From the NCBI GenBank assembly GCA_039105265.1, contig JAPFFF010000001.1, positions 4,216,001-4,280,000 of the forward strand: a DNA stretch of 64,000 nucleotides, written 5' to 3'. Shown one piece after another: positions 1 through 11,200 of the stretch. Positions within the stretch are counted from its first letter, which is position 1, and each line of letters opens with the position of its first letter. The position numbers and the translations under genes were made by a program. The notes under the pieces are model-generated. The model saw only the letters and a program-made list of their open reading frames with translations, did no database searches and was not told where the DNA came from. The DNA comes from Tritrichomonas musculus. Taxonomy: Eukaryota; Parabasalia; Tritrichomonadida; Tritrichomonadidae.

Positions 1-567
1 AAAGAAAGGGAAAAGAAAGAAAAGAAGGAACAAGAAAATGAACAAGAAGAGAAAAATGAAATGGACATGGAAGAGAAACAACAACAAATTGAACAAAAAG
101 TTCATAAAAAAGTAGTAGAAGAAATAGCAGAAGGAAAAAAAAATATATTTACATTAATTAATGAAAATCAAACAAATCTTACATCAACATTAAATCATTC
201 AAGCATGTCCATGATTGAACAAGAACCTGGGTTTGAACAAAAACAAATTAAGAATCCCAATAAAACAGAAATACAAAATCCACAAAATTGGTCTCCACAA
301 AAAAAGGAGAAAAAACAGCAAAGAAAAAAGGATAAATCTCCTACACAGAACAATAAACAAAAACAGCAAAAACAACAAAAAGAACAAAATCCACGTCAAC
401 CAAGAAAAGAACAATCCTCTCAGAAACGGCCAAAAAAGCAAAAATCCCAAGCACCCAAAAAAGATAATATTATACAACCACCAAAAACAGATTTAAAAGA
501 GCAACAAATTCAGCAAACCAATTTATTTAATAATATAGAACAACAAAATTACCACACTTTTGTTTGA
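1..567 (+). CDS. Glu/Lys/Gln-rich low-complexity protein, 3' part only
   Basis: The frame is open from base 1 and stops at 567, so the gene begins before the window and only the last 188 residues are seen. An ATG at 61 lies inside the same open frame and is probably not the start. The visible part is almost entirely K, E, Q, N and P, first acidic/basic alternating and then a basic Lys/Gln/Pro stretch, with no recognisable domain. Such tails are usually disordered. Function unknown. Confidence 0.6.
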   Translation, partial: KEREKKEKKEQENEQEEKNEMDMEEKQQQIEQKVHKKVVEEIAEGKKNIFTLINENQTNLTSTLNHSSMSMIEQEPGFEQKQIKNPNKTEIQNPQNWSPQKKEKKQQRKKDKSPTQNNKQKQQKQQKEQNPRQPRKEQSSQKRPKKQKSQAPKKDNIIQPPKTDLKEQQIQQTNLFNNIEQQNYHTFV

Positions 568-975
568 AATCTTTTTTAAAATCATACCTGTTTTTATATT
601 TATAAAAAGCAAATAAATTATCAATGCTATTCAATTCCAATATATAATTTTTTTTTTTTTTTTTTCATTTATTTAATATGAAAGGTAGATGCTATATATC
701 TATCACGTATAATACATATTTCCCAACCTAAAAATAAAATAAATAAATCAAATGCTGATACATGCTTTAATATATTTGATTCCCATTGCTAAGAATACAC
801 ACATATTTAAACACTATACTAGAAAAAAATTCATCAAAAAAGCTTCTGATGAATAAATATATTTCGTTCCTTTTCTGCACACTCATGCATGCTAAAAAAG
901 AATCTCATGTAAATTCATTAATAAATATACCAATTAACAAAAACACAACAATAATATACATGAATATTACTGCCT
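568..975. other. Intergenic region, no gene seen
   Basis: AT-rich spacer between a gene ending at 567 and the convergent Raptor-like gene ending at 976. It holds an 18-base T run at 648-665. A 67-codon open frame at 786-989 has no protein-like features and runs into the Raptor-like gene, so I treat it as chance. Confidence 0.5.
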
Positions 976-2949
976 TCATTTCCAATTAAATAAGTTCTTC
1001 TCTTCTAAGCGTTTAACAAATTGAGGCGAATTAACACTGTTGATAAGAATATTAAGGATTGGATTTGGATCATTTGATATCTTAGGATGCGATCCAGATG
1101 GGTCATTCAACATCATTTCAATGATATCAAGCTGATGTTTGCTATTAGAAACAGCTTCTCTAACCATTTGGTCGGAATCTTCTTCTTCAAGATCTCTTAA
1201 TAAATTAAGAGTTTCTTTGTCTGGCTTGTCATACAACACATTCAAAAGACCATAGAAAGCTTGCAGCCGAACTAATGAAGAAGGATCTTCAAGAAGCTCT
1301 TGTAATACTTTTGTGAAATGGCTATCTTTTGTTGCTCCAAGTAAAAATGCGACTGAAGCTCGGATGTCATCATCATTTCTGTCTTGGTCTTGATAGTTAT
1401 TATCTTTATTGTCGTCTTCTGTTTGATCTGAATCATGAGAAATCTCTTTACTAGATTTGAGCAGTGGAAGGAATTTTTGACTTATTGAATTCGAAGCAGA
1501 AAAACTTAATGAACGCTCAATACTAAGTCCAAGGAATATGGCTGAAAATGGGGCGCAATCGGCAGCATGATCAATACATACTTGCGCTAATCGATTAAAA
1601 GATGACATTGGCTGATTATTCATTGCACATATTAATGCAAGCAATCCATATTTAATGACATCAGAATTTGCACTTGATGTGAAATTAAATGTTTGTGCAT
1701 CAATTTGAGAAGCTGAACCAGTCGAGAATATTTTTGCCAAAATAAGCATCGCTGAACTTGATGGCTTAACAATTGACATTATAGTTCGAGGTATTGATGA
1801 TCGAGCAGCAATATCTGCAGACCCTTCTGATGAATCTAAGTAATTAAGTAAAACATCACAAACTTGTTCGTGAAAAGATGGAATTTTGATCATAAAAGAG
1901 AACAAAGGGAAGTATCCATTTTTTGGAAATTTTTTAAATGATAATACAAAAAGCTTGAATACCATTGATATCGCTTCTTCTTGGGAAAGAGTAATAGCAA
2001 AGTCTAAAGCAACGTCCCAGAATTCCCACAGATGATGCGCTGCCATTGGCTTTAGTTCGGGTAAGGCTGATGAATGTAAATTGAAAGAAAGCATTACTCT
2101 TTGAGCGAGAACAAATCCTCTTGTGATTTGATTAATTGAAGGATCTTTTGAAAAAGCATCAAATGTTGCTTTTGTTTGGGTATCAAATAAAATTGAATCA
2201 AGTATTGACATAAATAAATTGTTGAGAAACTCTAAACTTTCTTCTGGAGGTTGCTTCTTTTCTTCAAAAATAGAAGAGTTTTGCCTTGCTCTCCATTCTA
2301 ATGCTGTATCAAACGGTGTTAGGAGACAGGAAGAGAAAATATCCATTGGTTCATCAGTAGATAAAGGGAGTGGCTCGCACGATGAACATGCAAAAAAAGC
2401 AAAAATATCACTTCTTGATGTAAGATGAGGAGCTAAAACGCCAGCAAAAGGGCAATCAAGGATAATACATAAAGGACAAGTGCAAGCTTTAACGATATTT
2501 TGAATTTTAATAGGCTTATATCGCGCTCTATCTTCTGTAAAAAAGAATAAGCAACCATCTGCCATTGGCGGATGACACCCGTGCCCATAATAATGAAGAA
2601 TTACGCGTTGTGGCGGCATTGAAGTGGTATGGCGTCGGAGAAGGTTTAACACAGTTTGGACGGATGGATCAACTGCTATTTCGCATGGGCAATTGACATT
2701 TTTTAAATATATTTCTTGAAGTGCTCCTTTTGAAGAAGGTGCATAAAAGCTCGGATCAAAAGTTAATAAAGGTTTCATACAAATTGTTCTTGGTTTTCGT
2801 ACAAGGCGGCGTATTGAAGGTGTACGTAATCCATCAAATAAACATAAAAAAGCTAAAGCATATTTTGTACGTGCTACTGCTGATTGTGAGCGCATATCTG
2901 TTCTAGAGCGATTGAATGGAAGCGAATTAGCCATTGGTGCCCCAAACAT
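976..2949 (-). CDS. RPTOR: Raptor-like TORC1 subunit, short form
   Basis: 657 residues. Residues about 25-210 match the Raptor N-terminal conserved (caspase-like) domain. The order is an RxxR-rich start, a block around residues 115-125 reading RVILHYYGHG, then an aromatic-rich strand, then LDCPFAG near residue 165; these are the His and Cys positions of the caspase-like fold. The rest is helical and HEAT-like, with an Asp/Asn-rich acidic insert near residues 500-525. In known TORC1, Raptor recruits substrates to the TOR kinase. Animal and yeast Raptors exceed 1300 residues and end in a seven-blade WD40 domain; this one ends after the helical part, so the WD40 part is absent or is a separate gene. 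The start at 2949 is the first ATG of the frame. Confidence 0.72.
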   Translation of the reverse strand: MFGAPMANSLPFNRSRTDMRSQSAVARTKYALAFLCLFDGLRTPSIRRLVRKPRTICMKPLLTFDPSFYAPSSKGALQEIYLKNVNCPCEIAVDPSVQTVLNLLRRHTTSMPPQRVILHYYGHGCHPPMADGCLFFFTEDRARYKPIKIQNIVKACTCPLCIILDCPFAGVLAPHLTSRSDIFAFFACSSCEPLPLSTDEPMDIFSSCLLTPFDTALEWRARQNSSIFEEKKQPPEESLEFLNNLFMSILDSILFDTQTKATFDAFSKDPSINQITRGFVLAQRVMLSFNLHSSALPELKPMAAHHLWEFWDVALDFAITLSQEEAISMVFKLFVLSFKKFPKNGYFPLFSFMIKIPSFHEQVCDVLLNYLDSSEGSADIAARSSIPRTIMSIVKPSSSAMLILAKIFSTGSASQIDAQTFNFTSSANSDVIKYGLLALICAMNNQPMSSFNRLAQVCIDHAADCAPFSAIFLGLSIERSLSFSASNSISQKFLPLLKSSKEISHDSDQTEDDNKDNNYQDQDRNDDDIRASVAFLLGATKDSHFTKVLQELLEDPSSLVRLQAFYGLLNVLYDKPDKETLNLLRDLEEEDSDQMVREAVSNSKHQLDIIEMMLNDPSGSHPKISNDPNPILNILINSVNSPQFVKRLEEKNLFNWK

Positions 2950-3567
2950 TTTGGAAAGAGAAGAAAAAAACTATTTTATGGATTGAATAAGTTTCATCGT
3001 TTATTCCTTTATTTTCTGGGGAATTTTACTTTCTGTAATAAAAAATATTTACTCTCTGAAAAAATTGAATTGGATTTGAAATAACACATTTTTGATAGTT
3101 GCTGATATCAAAAATAAAGATTAACCCATTAATACCAAATTAAAATTTATTAATTTTCATTTGATTAACAAAAGTTTTTAATATACTCAATCATTTTTCT
3201 AATTTCATTTAAAAACAATAAAATTATAATGCTTGGATGATTTAATCGAAATTAAATAACTATTTACAATGAAATTCATTCAAATGTTAAAAATTTCATT
3301 AAGATATTTAGGTATCTTTCTATCTGACATCAATTTCAAATCCTCTCAATTCAATTTTTTCTTAAAATAAAAAAAATTTGATATCTCAAGAACTCATAAA
3401 TATTTTAATTAAATATAGATATAATTAATATACCAAAATAATAAAGAAAATTCATAAATAAAATTTAATTTTATAAAATAATTTACAAAGATATAAATAT
3501 ATAGAATACTCCTAATCATTGACAATCCTCGATTATGAATATGAGTATGCGAAAAAAATCTAAATGG
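2950..3567. other. Intergenic region, no gene seen
   Basis: About 620 bases of AT-rich spacer between two leftward genes. It should hold the promoter of the Raptor-like gene and the 3' end of the exportin-like gene. I see no repeat, RNA gene or coding frame in it. Confidence 0.5.
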
Positions 3568-6258
3568 TTAGGAGTTATATAAAACTTGCTGAAGATAACG
3601 AAGAATTTCTTGAACAAATTTGTAAGATGAAATAATATCATCTCCTTGCAATAATTCTATATATTTGCTCAAAGCTTGACTAGTTTTTTCTGATTGAGGA
3701 AATTGATTAAATACTTCCGATACTTTTTGAACCATTGCTTCCTGAACTGTTTTCATTAAAATTTGATGGAATCTTAAGATAGAATATATTGTTTGCCTCC
3801 ATTCGCCATTATCTAATTGGAAATCCTTATCAGTGAAAACTTGAAAAGTTAAAGGAACAAAAATTCCAACCATAAACTGTATTAGGAAATTTGCATCATT
3901 TTGAAGAGAAGGTGATACAACTAAAGAATGCAAATATTTAATTGATTGACAAATTGGACCTTTTCCAACCAATTTAAATAAAATAGGAAACATTGATTCG
4001 GTAAAGCTTAAGAGTTGGTTATTCAACTCATTGCTTAAAAATTTAGACGAAAATGCTAATAATTCATAAAAGCTACTTATTAGATTAATTGCTTGCCTTG
4101 TTTCTTCAGAGATATCAAACCAATTAGAAACACCTTGTATCAATTGTCCAATGCTTCCAAATATTTTATTAATACAGTCATTAATCCAACTAATATCAGT
4201 AGCATTTTTTATGTACAATAAAGAAATTTTACAAGCTTTTGCTAGTCCTTCCATATCAATAATTATTCCATTATTAATTATAGAAAGAAACGATGGCAGG
4301 CCACTTGCACCAAATGCTTTATACAAAGTATCAAGAAAGACTATCATGATTTCTCCGTTGTTGGAAGCAATAGGTAGAATCTTGTCCATGTAAGGCATAA
4401 TTACTTGAACCATTTCTACATTAATTTCACTTGAATTTTGAGCTCCAGCTTGATTTTGAATTAAGATAAGCATTAAATGTATGACATTTTTTTGATTCAA
4501 CTTTACATCATTATTTGCAAGTAAACTTATCATCAATTCCATACAAGAAGTAAATATATTTGTCCGTTCAGCGTATTCAAATTTTTTAAGCATTTCTGAA
4601 GCTAGTTTAATAATCTCGAAATCACCAATTTTCACAAGCCCGATTATCTGTTCAGCATTAACTTGGATGAACTGATTAAAAATATCAGTTTTAGTAAAGC
4701 TATTTGCTATACTAATAAATTTTTCTTTCTTGAAAATAGAATCTTCATCATATGGAATTATTAAGTTATTTAATAGAGACACAAACATTACTTGAAATAT
4801 ACTAACCGGAGGAAAAGAATTTAAATATTCTTGGTTTGAGTCTTTTGAATGAAATTGTGCAGCTACTCTGGATAGAAATGTCATATAAGATGATACAGCG
4901 TAATATGCATGATCATCGTACGGTGGAGATAATTCTTGAAGTAATGGGACTGAAAATTTAATAGCAATATCATTACGCTTTTCAAAATGAATATAGTTTT
5001 GAACAGTAAAAATAATAATGTTGAACATTGCTGCTAAATTGAGAAGATCATTTGAAGATAAGCTTCCGTTAGAATTTAAAAAGTTGCTTAAATATGCGTC
5101 TAATATTCCCTCATTTTTGTGAATAATATTGTCGATTGTTTTGAGTATGGAATCTGCAAAATCATCTATATCATCAGGCCTCATTTCGAAATATTGCATA
5201 AATCTACTTGAAAGAGCTTGAAATGAACTTTGGGCTATTTCAGGACCTGAGGTTTCGGTGAAATTATTTATAAAAAATATAATAGGATTAGCTACTTCAG
5301 TTGATGGATGAGAAAGAAGAAGAAGAGAAAGTTGATAATATTGAGGTGCATCTGGGGTACCCATATAAATATCAGCACAAGATGATATTAGACTACAAGC
5401 TGATCCCATCACATTTTCAAATAATGGATTTTGACAAATGAACATCATTTTTTCAATTATATTGAGTTGCGTCAAAAGATTATTCAAAACAGATGGCTCG
5501 ATTGACGTTTTAACAATCCCATTTAAAAGCTTGATTACGCAATCGAGTTTATTAATGTTTTCGTGAAATAACCTTTTAGACTCATCGCTCTCAAGGTCAC
5601 TACAATTAGAAATAAATGCGGTCGAAGAAGATAAATCTTGCTGTATTAATGAAATCACTGAGCTCTGAAGAACTGGCGTTGGATCAATCCATTCTAGCAT
5701 CTGAGTAAGAATTGGGAATGCATCATCAACTCCATTTTCGAGATTTGAAATAACAAATTGAACTACACTTGTCTCAGAATTATCATTCTGCATTTGGAAC
5801 GAAAATCTTCTAATAATTTCGAAATCTTGATTAACAAATCCTTGGAGAAAATTTAATATGATTTTTTGATTTAATGAAAGCAAATCCTGCCAGAAAGATT
5901 GCCATGGCTCTGGGTAAAGATGATTAAAAAGGGAAACTTGTACAGATGCTTGAATTGAGTCAATTGAACTATTTGTTAGTTTTGCTTGAGGAAATAATAG
6001 TATTTTCAAATTATTAATAATTTCTTCATTTAATAATTCCCAATTTGAATTTATCCATATTCTAAATGTTGATAATGCATAAATAATTAATGATCCTGAT
6101 TGAAAATTTGGAAAATTTGCGATAAGCCATACTAATCCTTCTTGACTTAACTGAAAATTAATGATAACTTGATTGTATTCGTTAATTAATTCAGGAGATA
6201 TTTCATTTTGATTTGACTGAATGCTATTGAGCATATGAACAAGTTTTTCTTCATCCAT
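3568..6258 (-). CDS. Exportin-like karyopherin (importin-beta superfamily), possibly exportin-T
   Basis: 896 residues, all helical HEAT-like. Residues about 75-150 resemble the exportin Xpo1/T domain: a segment with YPEPW followed by FWQDLLSL is the typical 'tyrosine-proline-x-x-tryptophan ... Leu-Leu' block. Further on ILTQMLEWIDPTPV resembles the exportin-T WID(I/P) segment. Exportins carry tRNA or protein cargo out of the nucleus with Ran-GTP. Length fits the family (850-1100). The start at 6258 lies 15 bases after a TTCACAAT initiator-like sequence. The assignment to exportin-T rather than another exportin rests on a short resemblance and is uncertain. Confidence 0.55.
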   Translation of the reverse strand: MDEEKLVHMLNSIQSNQNEISPELINEYNQVIINFQLSQEGLVWLIANFPNFQSGSLIIYALSTFRIWINSNWELLNEEIINNLKILLFPQAKLTNSSIDSIQASVQVSLFNHLYPEPWQSFWQDLLSLNQKIILNFLQGFVNQDFEIIRRFSFQMQNDNSETSVVQFVISNLENGVDDAFPILTQMLEWIDPTPVLQSSVISLIQQDLSSSTAFISNCSDLESDESKRLFHENINKLDCVIKLLNGIVKTSIEPSVLNNLLTQLNIIEKMMFICQNPLFENVMGSACSLISSCADIYMGTPDAPQYYQLSLLLLSHPSTEVANPIIFFINNFTETSGPEIAQSSFQALSSRFMQYFEMRPDDIDDFADSILKTIDNIIHKNEGILDAYLSNFLNSNGSLSSNDLLNLAAMFNIIIFTVQNYIHFEKRNDIAIKFSVPLLQELSPPYDDHAYYAVSSYMTFLSRVAAQFHSKDSNQEYLNSFPPVSIFQVMFVSLLNNLIIPYDEDSIFKKEKFISIANSFTKTDIFNQFIQVNAEQIIGLVKIGDFEIIKLASEMLKKFEYAERTNIFTSCMELMISLLANNDVKLNQKNVIHLMLILIQNQAGAQNSSEINVEMVQVIMPYMDKILPIASNNGEIMIVFLDTLYKAFGASGLPSFLSIINNGIIIDMEGLAKACKISLLYIKNATDISWINDCINKIFGSIGQLIQGVSNWFDISEETRQAINLISSFYELLAFSSKFLSNELNNQLLSFTESMFPILFKLVGKGPICQSIKYLHSLVVSPSLQNDANFLIQFMVGIFVPLTFQVFTDKDFQLDNGEWRQTIYSILRFHQILMKTVQEAMVQKVSEVFNQFPQSEKTSQALSKYIELLQGDDIISSYKFVQEILRYLQQVLYNS

Positions 6259-6515
6259 TTTAATTGTGAATTCCTTTTATAAACATCAAATTTGAATCCA
6301 TGACCAGATTTCATATTAAAATATAATCGACAATGGTGAAACATTTCAAACTCATAAATTTCTTGAGTATTCAAAAAAAACTCAAAAAAGAAAAAAGGTT
6401 AAAAACAAAACAAAATTAATAATGCATTTAAATTTATTTGTTTAATCTTTTTTTCCCGCCAATATATTATTATAAAAAATAAACCAATCAAAATGTGCTA
6501 AACGGTCAAAATAAT

Positions 6516-7880
6516 ATGGAGTTAAGATACCGACGTTTCAAAGATCTACGAACCAATGTCACAAAAAAGAAAAGCACTATACAACCATATGACAGTAGCA
6601 ATGTTTGTGAAAAGTTCAAAAAAGAATATCTTCAAAACCTTACAAAAATCAAAGAGCAAATTGACGAAATCACTGAACAAAATCAACAAATTATCGATCA
6701 CAACCGTGAAGAACAAGATATCATTGATCTAAGAAAAAAGAAACTTGAAGATCGTATGATTGCAATATTATCTTTCAATACCTATATTATGCTTTATGGC
6801 CGAGCTCTCGAAACATGGCAAGCCAACGCAAAATCATCTCTAGCAGACCCTATTGATGATCTTGAAACGCTAGAAAATTTAGTTGAAAAAGAAGAACAAA
6901 TTTGCGAGTCACTTCAGAAAAGCCTAGAAAATGAAGGAACATTTAAACTCGAAGAAGTAGTAATGCTTGACCAGAACAAAATTGATGAATATTTACAGAA
7001 TCAGCTTGTTCAAAAAAATCATCTTCTTTTCAAAAAACTAAAACTAGAAAAAGAAAGACAATCACTAAAGCCAATACCAAGATCAATTCAAAAAATAAAT
7101 GAGAAAAAAGAAGTAATTGATTTCAAGCAGCAAAATCCTTCAAATCGTTACCATATTGATATCCAAAATCTTCCAACTGACATAACTGATTATGAAAAAT
7201 TCATACAACAATCAACGACAATTAATATATCTTCACTTATTCAAAAGCAGCAACAACTTCGAAAAAGACAAGCCGATCTCGCCCTTGAAGAAGAGAAGTT
7301 CAATAACTACTATTCCGAAAATAGCAAAAAAATGAATGAAAAAACTCTCAAGTTGAACGAACTCACTGAAGAATTCCATGAAAGAACTCATTTGCTAATT
7401 CAAATTGACCGTCAAACAACATTAAATTCGCGTCTAAAGGCTGATTATGCCAAACTTAAAGATGATTCAGCTGAAATGAGAAGAGAATTTGCATTTCTAG
7501 ATTATCTTAGAGACGCTAATTCACAAAATCAAGAAGAAACCAAAAGATTACAAGAAAAAATGGAACAAATGAAAACAATCCTCAAAAAGAGGAAAAAGCA
7601 CTTCGCAAAAAGAGAGAAGAATTTATTAGCTCTTCAAGATGATATAGAAAACGCAACAAAAGAAAAAGACTTATATGAAGCCACCGTAATTCAAATGGAA
7701 AATAAAGTATTTCAAGCACAAATGAGACTCAACTTAAAGCTTAAAGAAGCTCAAATTTTGTCAAATTACGTCCCATCTGAGGATGTTATCAATGAAAAAG
7801 GAAAAAGGATTCCAAGACTCGAGGAGATATCCAAAGTTGTGGATCTTGTTTCAATAGAGAAAACGGAAAAAGATTTATAA
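6516..7880 (+). CDS. Coiled-coil protein of unknown function
   Basis: 454 residues. An open frame begins a little upstream at a GTG, but the first in-frame ATG is at 6516 and gives MELRYRRF. Heptad-rich charged helices run through residues about 35-75, 110-190, 235-330 and 335-420, broken by a short Pro/Asn segment near 215-235. No catalytic motif or membrane segment is seen. It is divergent from the exportin-like gene, with about 257 bases between. Coiled-coil proteins of this size are common among cytoskeletal and flagellar components, but nothing in the sequence proves that role. Confidence 0.65.
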   Translation: MELRYRRFKDLRTNVTKKKSTIQPYDSSNVCEKFKKEYLQNLTKIKEQIDEITEQNQQIIDHNREEQDIIDLRKKKLEDRMIAILSFNTYIMLYGRALETWQANAKSSLADPIDDLETLENLVEKEEQICESLQKSLENEGTFKLEEVVMLDQNKIDEYLQNQLVQKNHLLFKKLKLEKERQSLKPIPRSIQKINEKKEVIDFKQQNPSNRYHIDIQNLPTDITDYEKFIQQSTTINISSLIQKQQQLRKRQADLALEEEKFNNYYSENSKKMNEKTLKLNELTEEFHERTHLLIQIDRQTTLNSRLKADYAKLKDDSAEMRREFAFLDYLRDANSQNQEETKRLQEKMEQMKTILKKRKKHFAKREKNLLALQDDIENATKEKDLYEATVIQMENKVFQAQMRLNLKLKEAQILSNYVPSEDVINEKGKRIPRLEEISKVVDLVSIEKTEKDL

Positions 7881-8246
7881 TTCGTTTTTTTATTAATATC
7901 TCTCTTTAACAATTTAAGTGAAGTTTAAAATTATGGAATTCAGGATTTGTATTTTCTTTAAAAGTTATAATCTCAATGCTTTTCTTTTTTTCTTTTCTTT
8001 TTAGATTCAAAAATCTTGAATATGAAAAGAAAACGAGACATATATAATCAGAAAAAGTTCATATTCTACATTTTCGGAAATCAATTTTTTGCTTATTTAT
8101 GGGATACATATTACCCTAAATAATATTAATATAAAAACAACATGCAATACGTTTACCTAAAAAATTTTTTTATTTATACCTTGTTTTTGGATTTGAGTAA
8201 GTTAAAAATTTTAAAACTTTTGTCCGTTTATTAATATATAGTTATA
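7881..8246. other. Intergenic region, no gene seen
   Basis: AT-rich spacer of about 365 bases between two rightward genes, with a T-rich stretch near 7980-8003. It must hold the promoter of the following gene; no clear initiator-like sequence stands out. Confidence 0.5.
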
Positions 8247-11200
8247 ATGACTGATAACTACCAACCAAAAGCTACTATTAGCATTTCATATATATATCTA
8301 AAACTTAAAGGCTCTCAAGATAATCGTTCGAAGAGAATCCCATTTCCTCGCAAATTCGAAAATTTATTGAAAACTGCAAAATCATTTTTTGATGGTGTTA
8401 TCGAAGTTAATTCTATTTTTGATGAGAATGGAAATCAAATTCAGAGCATCGACCAAGTTGTACCTGGATGTACTGTTTATGCTTCATCCCTAAATCCTGA
8501 TGATTACGACGAAATCGCTGTTAAAAAGCCTCCTCAATCACCAATGAAAAGTCAGAAAACAGTTATGGCGCAAAATTCATTCAATCGACTGTTTGGTAAT
8601 TCGAATGTCGATGAAATTCAACCACCTGAAGAAAATGATTATAAAGATGTTAATTTATATGATGAAAATGAAATTGACAATGAACAAATCGATGATCAGT
8701 ATAGAACAAGGAAAAAATTCGTTTCTCCATCTTTAAAAAAAGCGAAGAAAGCAGAAAAGGAAGCAACCAAAAAAGGCAATAAAGCAAAAAAAGGAGTTAA
8801 TTCTGTATCTGAAACTGAATCTACAACTATGAACTCAAATAAAACAGGAAAACTCCAGAAAAAACCTGCAGCCCAAATGGCAAAAACGTATCAACCGAAA
8901 GATTTCGATGATGATGTAGATTATGATGAGGACGAAATTGTTTCTCAGACGTCTCAAATTGTTGAGCCAAAAAAACCAAAAAGAAAGCTCTCTTCGAAGC
9001 CGTCTGCACTCCCTGAACCTGAAAAATCACCATCTCCCGCAAAAAATACTCTAAAATTCCCATCTCCTCGTGCTAAAAGCACTCCTAACAATAATAATTC
9101 CACACCAAGGACACCCAAAAGCTCACCAGCAGCATCACGAAATTCTAACGCTGATTATATGCAAGATGTTAATAATACACAAGATAATGTTGAATATCAA
9201 TATGAAGATTATATAAATCAAAATGATAATAATTCAAATTATAACTATGAAGAAAATCTTCAAAATACTTATTCTAGAGGCCAACAAGATAAGCAAAGCA
9301 ATGCAAGCAATAGATCTGGCTCTGTTAGAGCCAGAAAAGATTATCCAACTCAACAAGATAACCAGAGCAATGCAAGTATGAGATCAGGTTCAATTCGACT
9401 AAAAAGAGATTCATCAGTTCCACAAGATGATCAAAGTAACGCAAGCAATAGATCTGGATCTGTCAAAGGTCAAAGAGATTTTTCATTTCAACAAGATTGG
9501 CAAAGCAATGCAAGTAACAAATCTGGACCAATTAGATCAAAACGAGATTACCAATTTCCACAAGATGATCAAAGTAATGCAAGCAATAGATCTGGATCAA
9601 TTCGAGCCAAAAAAGATTCTTCTGTTCCACAAGACAATCAAAGCAATGCAAGCAACAGATCTGGATCAATTCGAGCTAAAAAGGATTCATCAGTTCCACA
9701 AGATGATCAAAGTAACGCAAGCAATAGGTCTGGATCTGTCAAAGGTCAAAGAGATTTTTCATTCCCACAAGATAGACAAAGTAATGCAAGCAACAGATCT
9801 GGACCAATTAGATCAAAACGAGATTACCAATTTCCCCAAGATGATCAAAGTAATGCAAGTAACAGATCTAATACTATTCGATCAAAACGAGATTATCAAT
9901 TTCCACAAGATGACCAAAGTAATGCGCGCAATAGATCTGGATCAATTCGAGCTAATAGAGACTTTTCTATTCCACGAGATAACCAAAGCAATGCAAGTAA
10001 CAGATCTAACTCTATGCGAACTACTGAAAACACTCTCTCAACACCAAAAAGTAGTCAAAAAAGGAGCCAAATACCAAGACCTACAAACAAATCACCAGTT
10101 CTTAACGAAGCACAAACTCCTACACCTCAAGCACAATCAAATGCTCAACCAGTTGAAAAACAAAAGGCTATGACACTTGTTGTTAATCCAAACAGAGGAC
10201 TTAGTTCTGAACAATCATCAAATGCTCCTTCTGTTTTATCTATGAGTGCAGCTAGTGATCGCAATTCACAAGCTCTCGATGATGACATAGGCGTTGAAGA
10301 AGGAAATGAATATCTTCAAAATGTCATTGATGAAACTGTTGAACCAGGAGCTCTTCAAAATGTTCTTGATGAATCTCTCGAACTTCTTCCAGAATGCTCA
10401 AGCGCACTTCAAAAACTTCCAGAATTAGAAAGGCAACAAAAAGTTTATTGGTACAAACAAGGACTTAAAATTGCAGAATCTCAAAATTTACCACCAATTC
10501 CAGAAAAAGCATTCGGCGTAGAAGAAATGGTCTCAAAGGCAAGATCTCTTTTAACTGAGCATCGTTTTCCACGAAAAAGTGGAGTTTCGTATCGACTCAA
10601 TTTCGGAATTATTGGACCGCAAGGTTCAGGCAAATCAGTTTTCTTACGTGTTTTTATTGAAGAACTTCTTGCTGATCTTGCATCAAATGATGAATGGAAA
10701 GATACATTTATATTTATGCTTGATTTATGCAACATTGTCACATATGCTACAAATCATCTTCAATTTTACAAAGCAATTGTTGCAATGACAATGCAGTCAG
10801 TAATGTGGGTATGCCCAACATTAATTCCGCATATTGTTATGATCCAAAAAATGTTTGACGATGTAACAAATTATACATCACCTCCAAAATTTGGCACTGC
10901 CTTTAGTTTAGATCCAGAAACACAAAGAATTGCTGCTGAACTTCAAATCATAATCAACAAATTGAGCATAATTTGGAATGATGAAGAATGCTTAACCGAA
11001 TGGATTAATTCAATAGTATATTTACCAATGCTGGTGTCAAAAGCACTTGGATTCAAAAAGTGCATATATATTCTCGATCATTACGATTTTGCTGATACAT
11101 TCTTTAGCCCTACAAATACAAAATTCGCTGATTCACCAAATCAAATCAACCTCATCGATATTTACAACTTTGCTTTAGTTCATTGCAACTTTATCATTTC

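Noticed and set aside
786-989. A 67-codon open frame in the first spacer
   Set aside because: No protein-like features, poor initiator context, and it runs into the Raptor-like gene on the other strand.
9282-10040. CRISPR-like array
   Set aside because: The regular units are coding, lack unique spacers and lie in a eukaryotic gene.
9427-10173. A 248-codon frame inside the 69-bp repeat region
   Set aside because: It is the repeat read in another frame and exists because 69 is divisible by three.
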